Positions 1 to 9,784 are shown, counted from the first letter of the stretch. The stretch is DNA of 64,000 bases from an uncultured Clostridia bacterium (GCA_934771475.1 CAKVMD010000003.1:39625-103624); one strand, 5' to 3'. Made by a program: numbers and translations. Notes: generated by a model from the sequence alone, not told the origin.

Positions 1-208
1 TAGGGCCTGTTGCTCCCGTTGCACCAGTGTTCCCCGTGGCTCCTGTTGCCCCGGTCGCGCCATCTAAGCCTGTTGCCCCGGTCGCGCCAGTTGCGCCCGT
101 GGCTCCGGTGGAGCCTCTCAAACAAAAAGGCTCTGTAATTATTTGTTGTGGATACGCCCCACAAGTGTTTTTCAAAAATTGTTTAGAGTAATCACATTCT
201 TTTTTCAT
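1..208 (-). CDS. Collagen-like surface/exosporium protein, N-terminal part only
   Basis: The reading frame starts at the ATG at 208-206, behind a GAGG ribosome site, and runs off the left window edge after 69 codons. About 32 residues with Lys and Cys and an IITEP stretch lead into uninterrupted Gly-X-Thr triplets of the GATGATG type from about residue 33. Such triplets form a collagen-like triple helix and are typical of exosporium filament proteins of the BclA kind in spore formers. The N-terminal layout (short polar leader, II-x-x-P, then Gly-X-Thr) resembles the larger collagen-like gene ending at 2474, so the two are likely paralogues. The C-terminal domain lies outside the window. Spore-surface location is inferred. 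Confidence 0.75.
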   Translation of the reverse strand, partial: MKKECDYSKQFLKNTCGAYPQQIITEPFCLRGSTGATGATGATGATGLDGATGATGATGNTGATGATGP

Positions 209-387
209 GTTAATAGTACCTCAAAATATTTGTCGTTCAGGTTTGCGAACTATAAGAATTTTTCATTTATGAGTACGCAAAGTCTCGCGAGAATTTCGCT
301 AATAACATTATATTTTGAAAACTTTTCTTTGTTAAAAATTTGTATGTGGCATTCTGCTTGCGGGGGCTCAGTGGAAAAGAAAATAAA

Positions 388-424
388 AAAAAGAGGGTGA
401 GTTTTATGCGAAAATCCCTCTTTC
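388..424 (-). terminator. Terminator of the ABC-transporter operon
   Basis: AAAGAGGG at 390-397 pairs with CCCTCTTT at 416-423. Read on the minus strand, the stem is followed by an uninterrupted T run. It lies about 120 bases past the permease stop codon. The rest of the 209-541 gap shows no gene. Confidence 0.65.
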
Positions 425-541
425 TTATCTATAAAATTGTTTTAGCGTGTGTTTTTAATATGTTTTTAAATAATTCATTTTAAATATATCTTTTAAACAC
501 AGTCTATAAATGTGCTTTTTTTGGTCGTTTTTAGGACGCAG

Positions 542-1279
542 TCATTTCTTTGCTCTTATCTTTTCTATTATAACTGAAACTACCACGAAAATGGCGGTGT
601 AGAGAAGTAAGTACAAAACATGTGGATAAATTGCCCCCGCGCCTAGGGTGTGAAGGTCGCTTGCGATACTCACGCTATGTGAGAAAGGCAAAATATTAAC
701 AAATGTTGAAAAGCTCTTTGAAAGTCCGTTTAATGGCATAAATACACCGCCTAAAATTCCAACCAAAGAGATAAATATCGAAGAAATTGGCCCGGTTTGT
801 TTCTCGTTACTACATATTATTCCTATCATTATGCCGAGGCAAATATACAAAAGCGCTGACGGAATAAGGTGCAAAATAGTAAGAAGAAAGTTGATATTAA
901 AAGGAAACTTAAATATAAGGGCAACAAGCATGAAAAGGCCGGTTTGCATCACTGCAAGAGGCAAAGCGGAGCAAACAAAACTTGAATAATAAGTAAATTT
1001 GTTTATTGGAGCAATATTGAGGCGTTTTATAAATGATGTGTTCTTATCTCCCGCTATTTGAAGGGATACAAACATTCCAATAAAAGTATATCCAAAAACG
1101 CAAATACCGCTTGCATAAGACTCTATTTTGAAATTTGTTGGTGCGGGCTGAAAACTTGTAAATATTAATTGCATTAACACCAGCATAACAAGTGGAAATA
1201 TTAAGCAAAATACAAGGCTTAGCGGGTCGCGTAGCATTTCTTTCATATTGCGTTTAGTCAAAGAAAAAAGTTTTTTCAT
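542..1279 (-). CDS. ABC-2 type transporter permease
   Basis: Membrane subunit of an ABC exporter, 245 residues with about six hydrophobic segments (near residues 21-41, 58-78, 105-125, 133-155, 165-185 and 220-240). The arrangement fits the ABC-2 family of drug, lipid or polysaccharide exporters. The start has a strong ribosome site (GGAGGAGG) and overlaps the ATPase stop codon in an ATGA junction, so the two are translationally coupled and should form one transporter. The C-terminus ends in a basic tail expected in the cytoplasm. The substrate cannot be read from the sequence. Confidence 0.85.
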   Translation of the reverse strand: MKKLFSLTKRNMKEMLRDPLSLVFCLIFPLVMLVLMQLIFTSFQPAPTNFKIESYASGICVFGYTFIGMFVSLQIAGDKNTSFIKRLNIAPINKFTYYSSFVCSALPLAVMQTGLFMLVALIFKFPFNINFLLTILHLIPSALLYICLGIMIGIICSNEKQTGPISSIFISLVGILGGVFMPLNGLSKSFSTFVNILPFSHSVSIASDLHTLGAGAIYPHVLYLLLYTAIFVVVSVIIEKIRAKK

Positions 1280-1989
1280 TGTTCCTCCTCCGTTAAATCT
1301 AAAAACGCTTGTTCCAAAGTTTCTTTGCCGGTCTGAGTGATAATTTCTTGTGGTGAGCCAACCGCCTTTATTTTGCCCTTGCTTATAATCGCGATTTTAT
1401 CCGCCAGAAATTCAACCTCTTCAAGATAATGGGTTGTTAAAAGGATAGTCATAGACTTTTTTAGTTTTTCAATTATTGACCACAATAGTTTTCTTGCTTT
1501 GACATCAAGTCCAAGTGTCGGTTCGTCAAGAAACAAAATTTGAGGGGAGGTGATGATTGCAAGGGCAATACTTAGCCTGCGAAGTTGCCCGCCACTCAAT
1601 TTTTTGCACAAAACATTTTCTTTTTCGCGCAAACCAAACTCGTCAATTATTGAAGAGATAACCTTATCTTTGTCTTTGACATCATATAAAGATGCAATTA
1701 AGTCTAGATTTTCTCTTACGGTGAGATTTTTTGCAACCGCGCTCTCTTGTGGTGAAATGTTGATTATTTTCCTGATTTTATCTTTGTCTTTGACAAGGTC
1801 GAACCCATTTATTTGAGCGTCTCCGCTTGTGGGATTTATTTGCGTCGTAAGCATATTGATAAGGGTTGTTTTTCCAGCCCCGTTTAAGCCTAAAAGCGCA
1901 AAGCATTCATTGTCGTTAATGGTTAAATTTACCTCGCTAACAGCAGTTAGAGAGCCAAACTTTTTAGTAAGAGAATTTATTCCAATCAT
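1276..1989 (-). CDS. ABC transporter ATP-binding protein
   Basis: Nucleotide-binding subunit that powers the permease encoded just downstream. It shows a Walker A motif (GLNGAGKTT, about residues 34-42), the ABC signature LSGGQLRR (about 131), a Walker B with catalytic Glu (ILFLDEPT, about 151) and an H-loop His in LTTHYLEE. A longer frame opens at 2010, but GGAGG lies five bases before the ATG at 1989, which gives a 237-residue protein and a 26-base overlap with the AbrB-like gene upstream. The family resembles DrrA/CcmA-type exporter ATPases. With the regulator gene in front it forms a three-gene operon ending at the hairpin near 400. Confidence 0.88.
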   Translation of the reverse strand: MIGINSLTKKFGSLTAVSEVNLTINDNECFALLGLNGAGKTTLINMLTTQINPTSGDAQINGFDLVKDKDKIRKIINISPQESAVAKNLTVRENLDLIASLYDVKDKDKVISSIIDEFGLREKENVLCKKLSGGQLRRLSIALAIITSPQILFLDEPTLGLDVKARKLLWSIIEKLKKSMTILLTTHYLEEVEFLADKIAIISKGKIKAVGSPQEIITQTGKETLEQAFLDLTEEEQ

Positions 1990-2206
1990 CTTTTCCTCCG
2001 CCATTTGCATTTAAAATAGCCTCTGCAAACTTGATATAGTCATCATATTTTGCCAAAGCAATGCCTTTTTCCTTGTCCCCAAAAAGTATGAGCGTGTCGC
2101 CCTCTTTTATTCCAAAAACCTCACGAGCCTCTTTTGGAATAACCATTTGCCCCTTGCCACTCACTTTACTAGTCCAAATGTATTTACCTTTGTCGTTCTC
2201 TTTCAC
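1964..2206 (-). CDS. AbrB/MazE-type transcription regulator
   Basis: An 80-residue protein with one swapped-hairpin AbrB-type DNA-binding domain: the stretch KGQMVIPKEAREVFGIKEGD (about residues 18-37) is the family hallmark. Such proteins bind DNA as dimers or tetramers and often regulate the operon they sit in. The start is a GTG behind a perfect GGAGG with a 4-base gap. The gene overlaps the ABC ATPase gene by 26 bases, so it is first in that operon and probably controls it. Expression control by this protein is inference from position. Confidence 0.82.
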   Translation of the reverse strand: MKENDKGKYIWTSKVSGKGQMVIPKEAREVFGIKEGDTLILFGDKEKGIALAKYDDYIKFAEAILNANGGGKDDWNKFSY

Positions 2207-2344
2207 AATTCCTCCTTGTCTTACATTTCTTACTTTTCATACTTTATTATATAAAATAAAATGCCAAATATCAAGCAAAACACGCAACTTAAATATTTTA
2301 ATAATTTAAATTAGGTAAATTAAGATAAATATTTATAGTTAAAT

Positions 2345-2375
2345 AAAAAGCATTTCGAAAAGAAACGCTTTTTTT
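2345..2375. terminator. Terminator after the collagen-like gene
   Basis: AAAAGCATTTC pairs with GAAACGCTTTT around a GAAAA loop, with one internal mismatch. T runs flank both sides, so it could work in either direction. It lies about 100 bases past the collagen-like stop codon on the minus strand. Confidence 0.65.
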
Positions 2376-2473
2376 AGATTTTTAAGTGGACAACATTTTT
2401 AAGTGGGACTTTTTAATTTTTGCCATTTCTAGCAAAATTGGTTCGGTTATGAAAAGCGAAATACGCGCAAGCG

Positions 2474-4039
<1,566 letters not shown>

Positions 4040-4254
4040 AAAATCTCCAAAACTTTCTACTTCATTATATTGAGAGGAGAATGTTTGTGTTAAACCCAGC
4101 CAAGCGAAATGTTTACGATAATAAGGCTAAATGGATTTTGACTAGAAAATTAAATATTTTATAGAAATCTTGAAATATTGTTTTGCCAAATTGGGGCTAA
4201 ATGATGATTATTTTTGAAAATACTGACAAATTTGCGACATTTTTTGATAAATTA

Positions 4255-4282
4255 TTGCATAATTTGCTCTTTGTGGTATAAT
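4255..4282 (+). promoter_or_regulatory. Sigma-A type promoter, probably leaderless
   Basis: TTGCAT, a 16-base gap, then TATAAT at 4277-4282. The acetyltransferase ATG begins six bases after the -10 box, so transcription should start at or next to the start codon. Confidence 0.65.
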
Positions 4283-4288
4283 AAAAAT

Positions 4289-4696
4289 ATGAAATCATAT
4301 TCAAAATCAAAATTTAATGTTGGTGATGTTCTCTTTGAATTAAGGTATACGCCTTCAAATAATTATTATACACTAAGGTGCTTAAACAAAAAAGAAGAGA
4401 TGGGCTATGCAACCTTCAAATTAAATGGGCAAACTGCATGGCTTTATTATATCTGTACGCATCCAAAGTTTCAGCATCGGGGAGTTGGTTTTGCACTACT
4501 AACCGCAATCGAAAAATTTGCGCTTGACAATGGTGCAAGTAGAATTGAAGGCAAGTTTTATCCTGAAAATGAATTTGCGAAACTGCTTTATGACAAGGCG
4601 GGTTACGCCATTGAAAAGGATGGATACGAAACTTTGATTTGCAAAAATATATATCAAAATGTAAGCGCTCGCGTTCCCGAGTTTGAAAAAGTTTAA
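4289..4696 (+). CDS. GNAT family N-acetyltransferase
   Basis: A 135-residue acetyl-CoA-dependent acetyltransferase. The acetyl-CoA binding motif A reads HPKFQHRGVGFALLTAIEKF (about residues 61-80), preceded by the beta strand WLYYICTH and followed by NEFAKLLYDKAGY, the usual C-terminal part of the fold. An in-frame ATG at 4214 would add 25 hydrophobic residues, but it lies upstream of the promoter and has no ribosome site. The ATG at 4289 sits six bases after TATAAT, so the message is probably leaderless. The substrate is unknown. The gene stands alone and ends at a terminator shared with the convergent nifU. Confidence 0.8.
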   Translation: MKSYSKSKFNVGDVLFELRYTPSNNYYTLRCLNKKEEMGYATFKLNGQTAWLYYICTHPKFQHRGVGFALLTAIEKFALDNGASRIEGKFYPENEFAKLLYDKAGYAIEKDGYETLICKNIYQNVSARVPEFEKV

Positions 4697-4717
4697 TAGG
4701 CATATTCTGTGAAAATA

Positions 4718-4778
4718 AAAATCCACCGAATTAGAAGCATCCTTATTTTAGGGCTTCGAAAAAGGTGGGATTTTTTTA
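4718..4778. terminator. Bidirectional terminator between convergent genes
   Basis: AAATCCACC pairs with GGTGGGATTT (one bulged base), with an inner GAAGC/GCTTC stem. T runs follow on both strands, so it serves the acetyltransferase (+) and the nifU operon (-). Confidence 0.7.
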
Positions 4779-4874
4779 TTTGGGCGGGCGAGGGGCTTTA
4801 CAATCGAAGTTTGTCTGTCTTAATTTTTGCCTTAATTACTGATAAGGTAGTGGTTTGCGCAGGCCAAAGACATT

Positions 4875-5303
4875 TTAATCTTTATGGCAACAGCAAGCGC
4901 CATTTGGACAAAATTTATCTTTATCGTAGGCAATGTTGTGTTTGTCATAGTAGTCTTTGACCGCTGCCTTAACCGCTTCTTCGGCTAAAACCGAGCAATG
5001 GAGTTTATGCGCTGGAAGCCCGTCAAGTGCTTCGACAACTGCTTTATTTGTAAGTTCAAGCGCTTTATCTATTGGCTGCCCTTTTATAAGTTCAGTCGCC
5101 ATTGAACTTGTTGCGATAGCGCTTCCGCAACCGAATGTCATAAATTTTACATCTGTTATGATGTTGTTTTCAACTTTTATATACATGCGCATGATATCTC
5201 CGCATTTTGCGTTGCCTACTTCGCCAACGCCGTCAGGGTTTTCCATTTCACCCACATTGCGAGGATGACGAAAGTGGTCCATAACTTTTTCACTATATAA
5301 CAT
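4875..5303 (-). CDS. nifU: Iron-sulphur cluster assembly scaffold NifU/IscU
   Basis: A 142-residue scaffold on which [Fe-S] clusters are built before transfer to target proteins. The three ligand cysteines of the family are present: Cys34 in AKCGD (with Asp36), Cys59 in TFGCGSA and Cys103 in LHCSVLAEEA. It overlaps the cysteine desulfurase gene by 11 bases, so the sulphur donor and the scaffold are co-translated. Unlike classical IscU, the protein ends in an extra Cys-rich tail (CPNGACCCHKD, four cysteines) whose role is unknown. It forms a locus with the Rrf2-type regulator upstream. Confidence 0.93.
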   Translation of the reverse strand: MLYSEKVMDHFRHPRNVGEMENPDGVGEVGNAKCGDIMRMYIKVENNIITDVKFMTFGCGSAIATSSMATELIKGQPIDKALELTNKAVVEALDGLPAHKLHCSVLAEEAVKAAVKDYYDKHNIAYDKDKFCPNGACCCHKD

Positions 5304-6477
5304 GTTTTTGTTCTCCTTTTTCTAACTTGTCCCAAACGGGGCTGATTTCTCTTAAATATTTTACAACTTTTTTTGTCGCCGAAATTGTCTTTTCAATTTC
5401 GTCTGCGGTGGTGTATTTGCTGAGCGTTAATCTTAAACTTCCATGCGCTATTTCATGAATAAGCCCAATGGCAAGAAGGACATGGCTAGGGTCGAGTGAA
5501 CCGCTTGTGCAGGCTGACCCACTAGATGCGCATATTCCCTCATCGTCTAAGAGGAGCAAAAGACTTTCGCCTTCTATTCCCTCGAAAGACATATTAAAGT
5601 TGTTTGGCAATCGTTTTTCTCGGTCGCCATTAATTTTTGAATGAGGAATTTGCGAAAGCCCGTCAAATAGTCTATCGCGCAAAATTTTCTCTCTGTTTGC
5701 CACCGCATCCATTTCTTTGCAAGCATTTTCAAGTGCAGTTGCCATTGCCACAATTCCTGCAACATTTTCTGTGCCGGCGCGCCTATTTTTCTCTTGGGCT
5801 CCACCTTGAATAAACTTAAAAAGTGGAACGCCTTTCTTGCAATACAAAGCGCCAACGCCTTTTGGCGCATGGAATTTGTGCCCCGAAAGTGAAAGCATAT
5901 CAATATTCATTGCTTTTGTGTCAATCTTGATATGTCCTACTGCTTGAACTGCATCAGTATGGAAAGTAACATTTCTCTCTCTGCAAATTCTTCCGAGTTC
6001 TTCAATAGGTTGTATTGTCCCAATTTCGTTGTTTGCAAACATAATAGTAACTAGGCAAGTTTCGTTTGTGATTGCTTTTTCAAGGTCGTTAGGATGAACA
6101 ATTCCATTTTCATAAACGGGGAGGTAGGTGATTGAAAATCCCTCTTTTTTCTTTTCTTCCAAAGTGTGTAAAATTGCATGATGTTCAAAAGCCGAAGTGA
6201 TAATATGCATTTTACCCTTCATTTTCCCCATTTTGCAAGCGGTTTCAATCGCCCAGTTGTCGCTTTCGCTACCGCCAGAAGTAAAGTATATTTCGTTAGC
6301 CTCGGCATTTAAGCATTTTGCAATTTTGGCGCGCGCCTCTTCAAGATATTCTTTTGCTCTTTGACCGGCCGAGTGTAAACTGCTTGCATTGCCATAAATT
6401 TCATCTAAAAATGGAAGCATTGCTTCTTTGGCCTCGGGTGAAACTTTTGTAGTGCCAGCGTTGTCAAGATAAATCAT
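5293..6477 (-). CDS. nifS: Cysteine desulfurase NifS/IscS
   Basis: A PLP enzyme that converts cysteine to alanine and leaves a persulphide sulphur for cluster assembly. The PLP lysine lies in SLSGHKFHAPKG (about Lys201) and the catalytic cysteine in SSGSACTSGS (about Cys323), placing it in the NifS/IscS group. The ATG at 6477 follows AAAGGAG and gives 394 residues, the usual family length. A GTG 24 bases upstream continues the frame but lies inside the ribosome site. A 152-base gap separates it from rrf2 and contains its own -10-like box and operator-like repeat, so it may be transcribed separately as nifSU. Confidence 0.94.
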   Translation of the reverse strand: MIYLDNAGTTKVSPEAKEAMLPFLDEIYGNASSLHSAGQRAKEYLEEARAKIAKCLNAEANEIYFTSGGSESDNWAIETACKMGKMKGKMHIITSAFEHHAILHTLEEKKKEGFSITYLPVYENGIVHPNDLEKAITNETCLVTIMFANNEIGTIQPIEELGRICRERNVTFHTDAVQAVGHIKIDTKAMNIDMLSLSGHKFHAPKGVGALYCKKGVPLFKFIQGGAQEKNRRAGTENVAGIVAMATALENACKEMDAVANREKILRDRLFDGLSQIPHSKINGDREKRLPNNFNMSFEGIEGESLLLLLDDEGICASSGSACTSGSLDPSHVLLAIGLIHEIAHGSLRLTLSKYTTADEIEKTISATKKVVKYLREISPVWDKLEKGEQKHVI

Positions 6478-6496
6478 TTTGTTCTCCTTTATATAT

Positions 6497-6524
6497 CCCA
6501 CTGATTTGGTATGAATTAATTTTA
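6497..6524 (-). promoter_or_regulatory. Candidate nifS promoter -10 with Rrf2 operator-like half site
   Basis: On the minus strand, TAAAAT (6524-6519) is followed by five bases and then CATACC-AAATC-AGTGGG (6513-6497). The first half matches the operator before rrf2, and the distance to the -10 box is the same. The second half is degenerate and no good -35 box is visible. Confidence 0.45.
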
Positions 6525-6629
6525 ATTAAAAAGGCAAAATTTTTGACTTTTGCCATTTTGCTTATTAAACCACGAAAACTTAAATTTTTAAGTGGTTTTT
6601 GTGATTTTTTAATGAATTTTACTCTTATT

Positions 6630-7034
6630 TTAGAAAGTTTTATTCAATAAATCTTTCAAACTTACGCTTTTAAGATAGTCCGTTATAAGCATTGAGAGTT
6701 TGTCCCAACAACCTAAACTATCGCAAATGTTTGCTCTTGGACAACGAGAGTTGCCATTAAGGCAAGGTGCAAGTTCGGGCAAATCATCGGTCGCTTTTAA
6801 AATGTCGGCAACTGAATATTTGTCAGGTGATTTGGTCAATTTGTATCCGCCTTGCGCACCTCTTGTGCTTTCTACAAGTTTTGCCCTTGTTAAAATAGAC
6901 AAAATTTTTTCAAGATACTTAACTGTTATTCCTTGACTGGCTGAAAGATATGCGACTGACAAGTTTTCATCTTCATGCCTTGCAAGTTCAGCCATAACTC
7001 TTACAGCGTATCTGCCTTTGGAAGAAATTTTCAT
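6630..7034 (-). CDS. Rrf2 family [Fe-S]-sensing repressor, IscR-like
   Basis: A 134-residue winged-helix regulator beginning MKISSKGRYAVRVM, the classical Rrf2 opening. Cys91, Cys98 and Cys104 (spacing C-x6-C-x5-C) match the [2Fe-2S] ligands of E. coli IscR, and a fourth cysteine follows at 109. Rrf2 proteins of this type sense cluster supply and regulate iron-sulphur assembly genes, which are encoded directly downstream. The start follows an AGAGGG ribosome site. A perfect palindrome just before the gene, overlapping the expected transcription start, suggests autoregulation. CymR-like control of cysteine metabolism is a less likely alternative. Confidence 0.9.
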   Translation of the reverse strand: MKISSKGRYAVRVMAELARHEDENLSVAYLSASQGITVKYLEKILSILTRAKLVESTRGAQGGYKLTKSPDKYSVADILKATDDLPELAPCLNGNSRCPRANICDSLGCWDKLSMLITDYLKSVSLKDLLNKTF

Positions 7035-7056
7035 AATCCCTCTCTTTAAACTAAAT

Positions 7057-7107
7057 CATACCTAAATGGTATGGAATGATTATATCAATAAATATCTATT
7101 TTGTCAA
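7057..7107 (-). promoter_or_regulatory. Consensus promoter with palindromic Rrf2 operator
   Basis: On the minus strand, TTGACA (7107-7102), a 17-base gap and TATAAT (7084-7079) form a perfect sigma-A promoter. Five bases later lies the perfect palindrome CATACC-TAAAT-GGTATG (7073-7057), covering about -1 to +16 of the transcript. That position would block transcription when bound. Confidence 0.8.
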
Positions 7108-7223
7108 CTGTCTCTTTGAAATTTTCAAAAAAAATTATAATTTTGTGATAAATCTATTTCAAAAAGGTGATTTTATGGTAAAAATATGCTAAAATATCTA
7201 AACGAAAAATGTTTGGAGGCAAA

Positions 7224-7697
7224 ATGAAAAGATTAAATTCTATAATAAATAAATATTTGCTTTGGTCAATTATTTTAACCATTGGCTTTCCTTGCGGAGT
7301 TGTTGGGATAATCATGGGAGCGACAAAGGGGATGTCGTGGCTGTTGGGTATTGGGATAGCGCTTGTTGTGGTAGGCTTCTATGGAGCGCCTATGCTTTGG
7401 GTTAAATTTGGTGAATACAAAACGATGAAGTCGACTATGAGCGCAATCGAAAATGACAATATTTACACGGTCGGTGAAATTTGTGAGCAAACCAATAAAA
7501 ATAACGCGACTGTTGTTGCAGAAATCAACAAACTTATCGAGAAAAGATGTCTTGTTGGGTTTTTGTTTAAAAATAAAGATCATTTGGAGGCAAACAATAA
7601 GCGTAAGGCGGGGAAACAGGTTAAATGTCCAAACTGTGGCGCACTAATGGAAACTGGGATTGAAAATGGTTGTCCATATTGTGGATACAAAAATTAA
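7224..7697 (+). CDS. Membrane protein with C-terminal zinc ribbon
   Basis: A 157-residue protein. Two membrane segments lie near residues 10-32 and 40-60. A cytoplasmic middle part has the look of a small winged-helix or effector region (TVGEICEQTNKNNATVVAEINKL is interrupted by hydrophilic helices). The end is a treble-clef zinc ribbon with two CPxCG pairs. The frame opens at 7209, but GGAGG seven bases before the ATG at 7224 sets the start. I do not recognise a named family and no partner gene is nearby. It probably senses or anchors something at the membrane. Confidence 0.65.
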   Translation: MKRLNSIINKYLLWSIILTIGFPCGVVGIIMGATKGMSWLLGIGIALVVVGFYGAPMLWVKFGEYKTMKSTMSAIENDNIYTVGEICEQTNKNNATVVAEINKLIEKRCLVGFLFKNKDHLEANNKRKAGKQVKCPNCGALMETGIENGCPYCGYKN

Positions 7698-7876
7698 GTA
7701 TAGGGGTTTTAATTTAAGCATAACTGGAGTTTTCATGCTAGAAGTCGCATACTGCCATATTGCTCTTTCAACCTAGAAACGCAAACGGGGAAATAAGCGG
7801 GAAAGACTAACATAAATTTTCGCTTTGTCCAGCACAAGAATAAAAAGTGTAACGATGCGGAACCAATTAACGAAAA

Positions 7877-7926
7877 GAAAAAAGACTTGTGAATTTGTAT
7901 ATAACAGATTTACAAGTCTTTTTTAT
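7877..7926. terminator. Bidirectional terminator
   Basis: AAAAGACTTGT pairs with ACAAGTCTTTT, flanked by A and T runs. It separates the zinc-ribbon gene (+) from the convergent YwaF-like gene (-). The 7698-7876 stretch before it holds no gene I can support. Confidence 0.8.
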
Positions 7927-7984
7927 ATGATTAATAAGTTTTACTCAGAGAGGTCTTTTAAATAATTGAAAAAGTCAAGAAAAG

Positions 7985-9565
7985 TTATTTTTCTATGTTT
8001 TCGTTTTCTATGCTTTGCTCCTCAGCGCTTTTAGTGTCAATTTGCTGAGCGTCAGCAACTTCAAATTCGCTTTCGCCAGAATTGTTTTCTTGAATTTGAT
8101 TTAAACTGTTGCCCTCGGATTGAAGTGTTAAAGTTCCATTTGCCAAAGCGCGTTTATTAACAATTTTATCTTTAACTTTGTAGATTAACTGTATTGCATA
8201 GTACATCAAAATCACAACAGCGGTGAAGATTATATAAACAAGAAGTTGTAAAACAGGATAGAAAGTTGCATAACCAATCTTAAAATTGATGTCAAAGAGT
8301 TTGCCTATTCCTGAAATTGCGTCCTCGGCATCACTTTTTGAAAACATAAACATCCAGTTTGCTTCAAAGATTGATTTGCCAGTTGAAAGAGCAATCGCGT
8401 TAAACATAGTGCCAAGCGCCCAGACAGAAACAAAGTAAATAGAGAAAAGTACGACACAATCTTTGAGCGCTTTTTTATCAAGGCGAGGGAATAGCCCAAA
8501 CGCCAGCGCAAGAACTGGGACAACCAAGACATTGGTGTGTTCAAAAATGAAGTGCATATTGTATAGATAGAAAAATCCTTTACCATCAAGGTCTGGCATG
8601 GCAAGAGCAAACAGCGCGCCGACCACATTGATTATTACTGTGAAGTTAAAGATAGTGCGGTTTTTGGTGATTAACGAAATAAGAATGAAAAATGCGCCGA
8701 TATTGCATAGTTGTAAAGGCAAGCGTTTAATGTTTAGCGAAATTGCTGAGAACATTTGACAATATTGCATTAAAAGTGAAATCGATAGTATAAAAAGAAG
8801 TACCCATTTGGTTTCAGTGTCTTTTTTCTTGAATGCATAGTATAGTCCCACGCACAGTCCAATTACGACAGCAACCCACAAAAAGTGAACAAGCCCATAT
8901 TCTTTAAAGATAAGGTTTGAATATCCAAATAAGTATTGAGGAACATAGATTGGAGTTGTGGCAATTATAAGCAAAGGTAAAACAAGGAAAAATTTCCCCC
9001 ATTCTTTTTTGTCTTTTACATTAAACAGATGTTTTTCGTTTAATGCTAAAACCACAGGTAAAGATAATTGTAATAGCATTTCAATGGCAAAGTATGTGCC
9101 TCTAAACCCTTCGTTTAAAAGAAAGTTTTTAAAGCCAGTTGAAATTGGAAGCGAGTTAAGCCCTCTTCCGTCAACCGAAGTTAGCCATGACATATAATCT
9201 CCATAGCAGGCGATTTGGACAATAGTCATGATAACGGAATAATAAATCGCGACATTGCGGATGGTTCTATTTTTAAAGAAAATTGCAACCGGCAAAACGA
9301 CAAAAGATAACGCGCTTAAAAGTCTTAAAACTGCATGACCTTGAAATTTCCCGCTTCCTAAAAATTCCTGTGATTGGCTTATCGCAAAACCGTCAGGCAA
9401 AAGCAGTCCCAAAATCATCATGCACGAGTAAACAACGACGAGAATTTTGATTACTTTTTGAGTGATTGCGGTGAATTTTTCGTTATCCTTAAAAACTTTG
9501 AATTTCAAGATAGCAAAAACAGAGATAATTATCGCAAAAAGCAGAGGTAAAAAGATGTAAAACAT
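7985..9565 (-). CDS. YwaF/TMEM164-like multispanning membrane protein
   Basis: A 526-residue protein with about 13 hydrophobic segments over the first 460 residues and an acidic Gln/Glu/Asn-rich cytoplasmic tail of about 60. The core around LPLQLCNIGAFFILISL and YNMHFIFEHTNVL resembles the YwaF family (TIGR02206), which shares a fold with eukaryotic TMEM164, where a Cys and a His are catalytic in acyl transfer. The matching Cys (LQLCN) and His (NMHFIFEH) are present here, so lipid acyl-transfer activity is possible but unproven. The ribosome site is AAAGGAG. It appears to be transcribed alone. Confidence 0.6.
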   Translation of the reverse strand: MFYIFLPLLFAIIISVFAILKFKVFKDNEKFTAITQKVIKILVVVYSCMMILGLLLPDGFAISQSQEFLGSGKFQGHAVLRLLSALSFVVLPVAIFFKNRTIRNVAIYYSVIMTIVQIACYGDYMSWLTSVDGRGLNSLPISTGFKNFLLNEGFRGTYFAIEMLLQLSLPVVLALNEKHLFNVKDKKEWGKFFLVLPLLIIATTPIYVPQYLFGYSNLIFKEYGLVHFLWVAVVIGLCVGLYYAFKKKDTETKWVLLFILSISLLMQYCQMFSAISLNIKRLPLQLCNIGAFFILISLITKNRTIFNFTVIINVVGALFALAMPDLDGKGFFYLYNMHFIFEHTNVLVVPVLALAFGLFPRLDKKALKDCVVLFSIYFVSVWALGTMFNAIALSTGKSIFEANWMFMFSKSDAEDAISGIGKLFDINFKIGYATFYPVLQLLVYIIFTAVVILMYYAIQLIYKVKDKIVNKRALANGTLTLQSEGNSLNQIQENNSGESEFEVADAQQIDTKSAEEQSIENENIEK

Positions 9566-9755
9566 GAGTTCTCCTTTGTAAAATAAATTAAATTCTAAAT
9601 AAATAGGTTTGCAATTTTAAATTTTTGCATTTTAACCTGGCTAAAAGCATTGTATCATAGATTTTCCAAATATCAAACCCTTTTTTAGAAGTTTTGCTTT
9701 ACAGGGCTCCTGTTTTTAAAATTTAGCCCTAGTTGAAGCAATATTAAAAAAATGT

Positions 9756-9784
9756 TTGACAGAATTTTTATAAGATGTTATTCT
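9756..9784 (+). promoter_or_regulatory. Promoter of the coupling-protein gene
   Basis: TTGACA, a 17-base gap, then TATTCT at 9779-9784, about 55 bases before the start codon, which has its own GGAGG. Confidence 0.7.

Noticed and set aside
6562..6600. Terminator between rrf2 and nifS (AAACCAC/GTGGTTT).
   Set aside because: The stem exists, but the minus strand shows no T run after it, so termination there is not supported.
7737..7778. Possible 13-codon leader peptide MLEVAYCHIALST with a GGAG nearby.
   Set aside because: No attenuator hairpin pair or target gene downstream on the same strand. The next gene is convergent.
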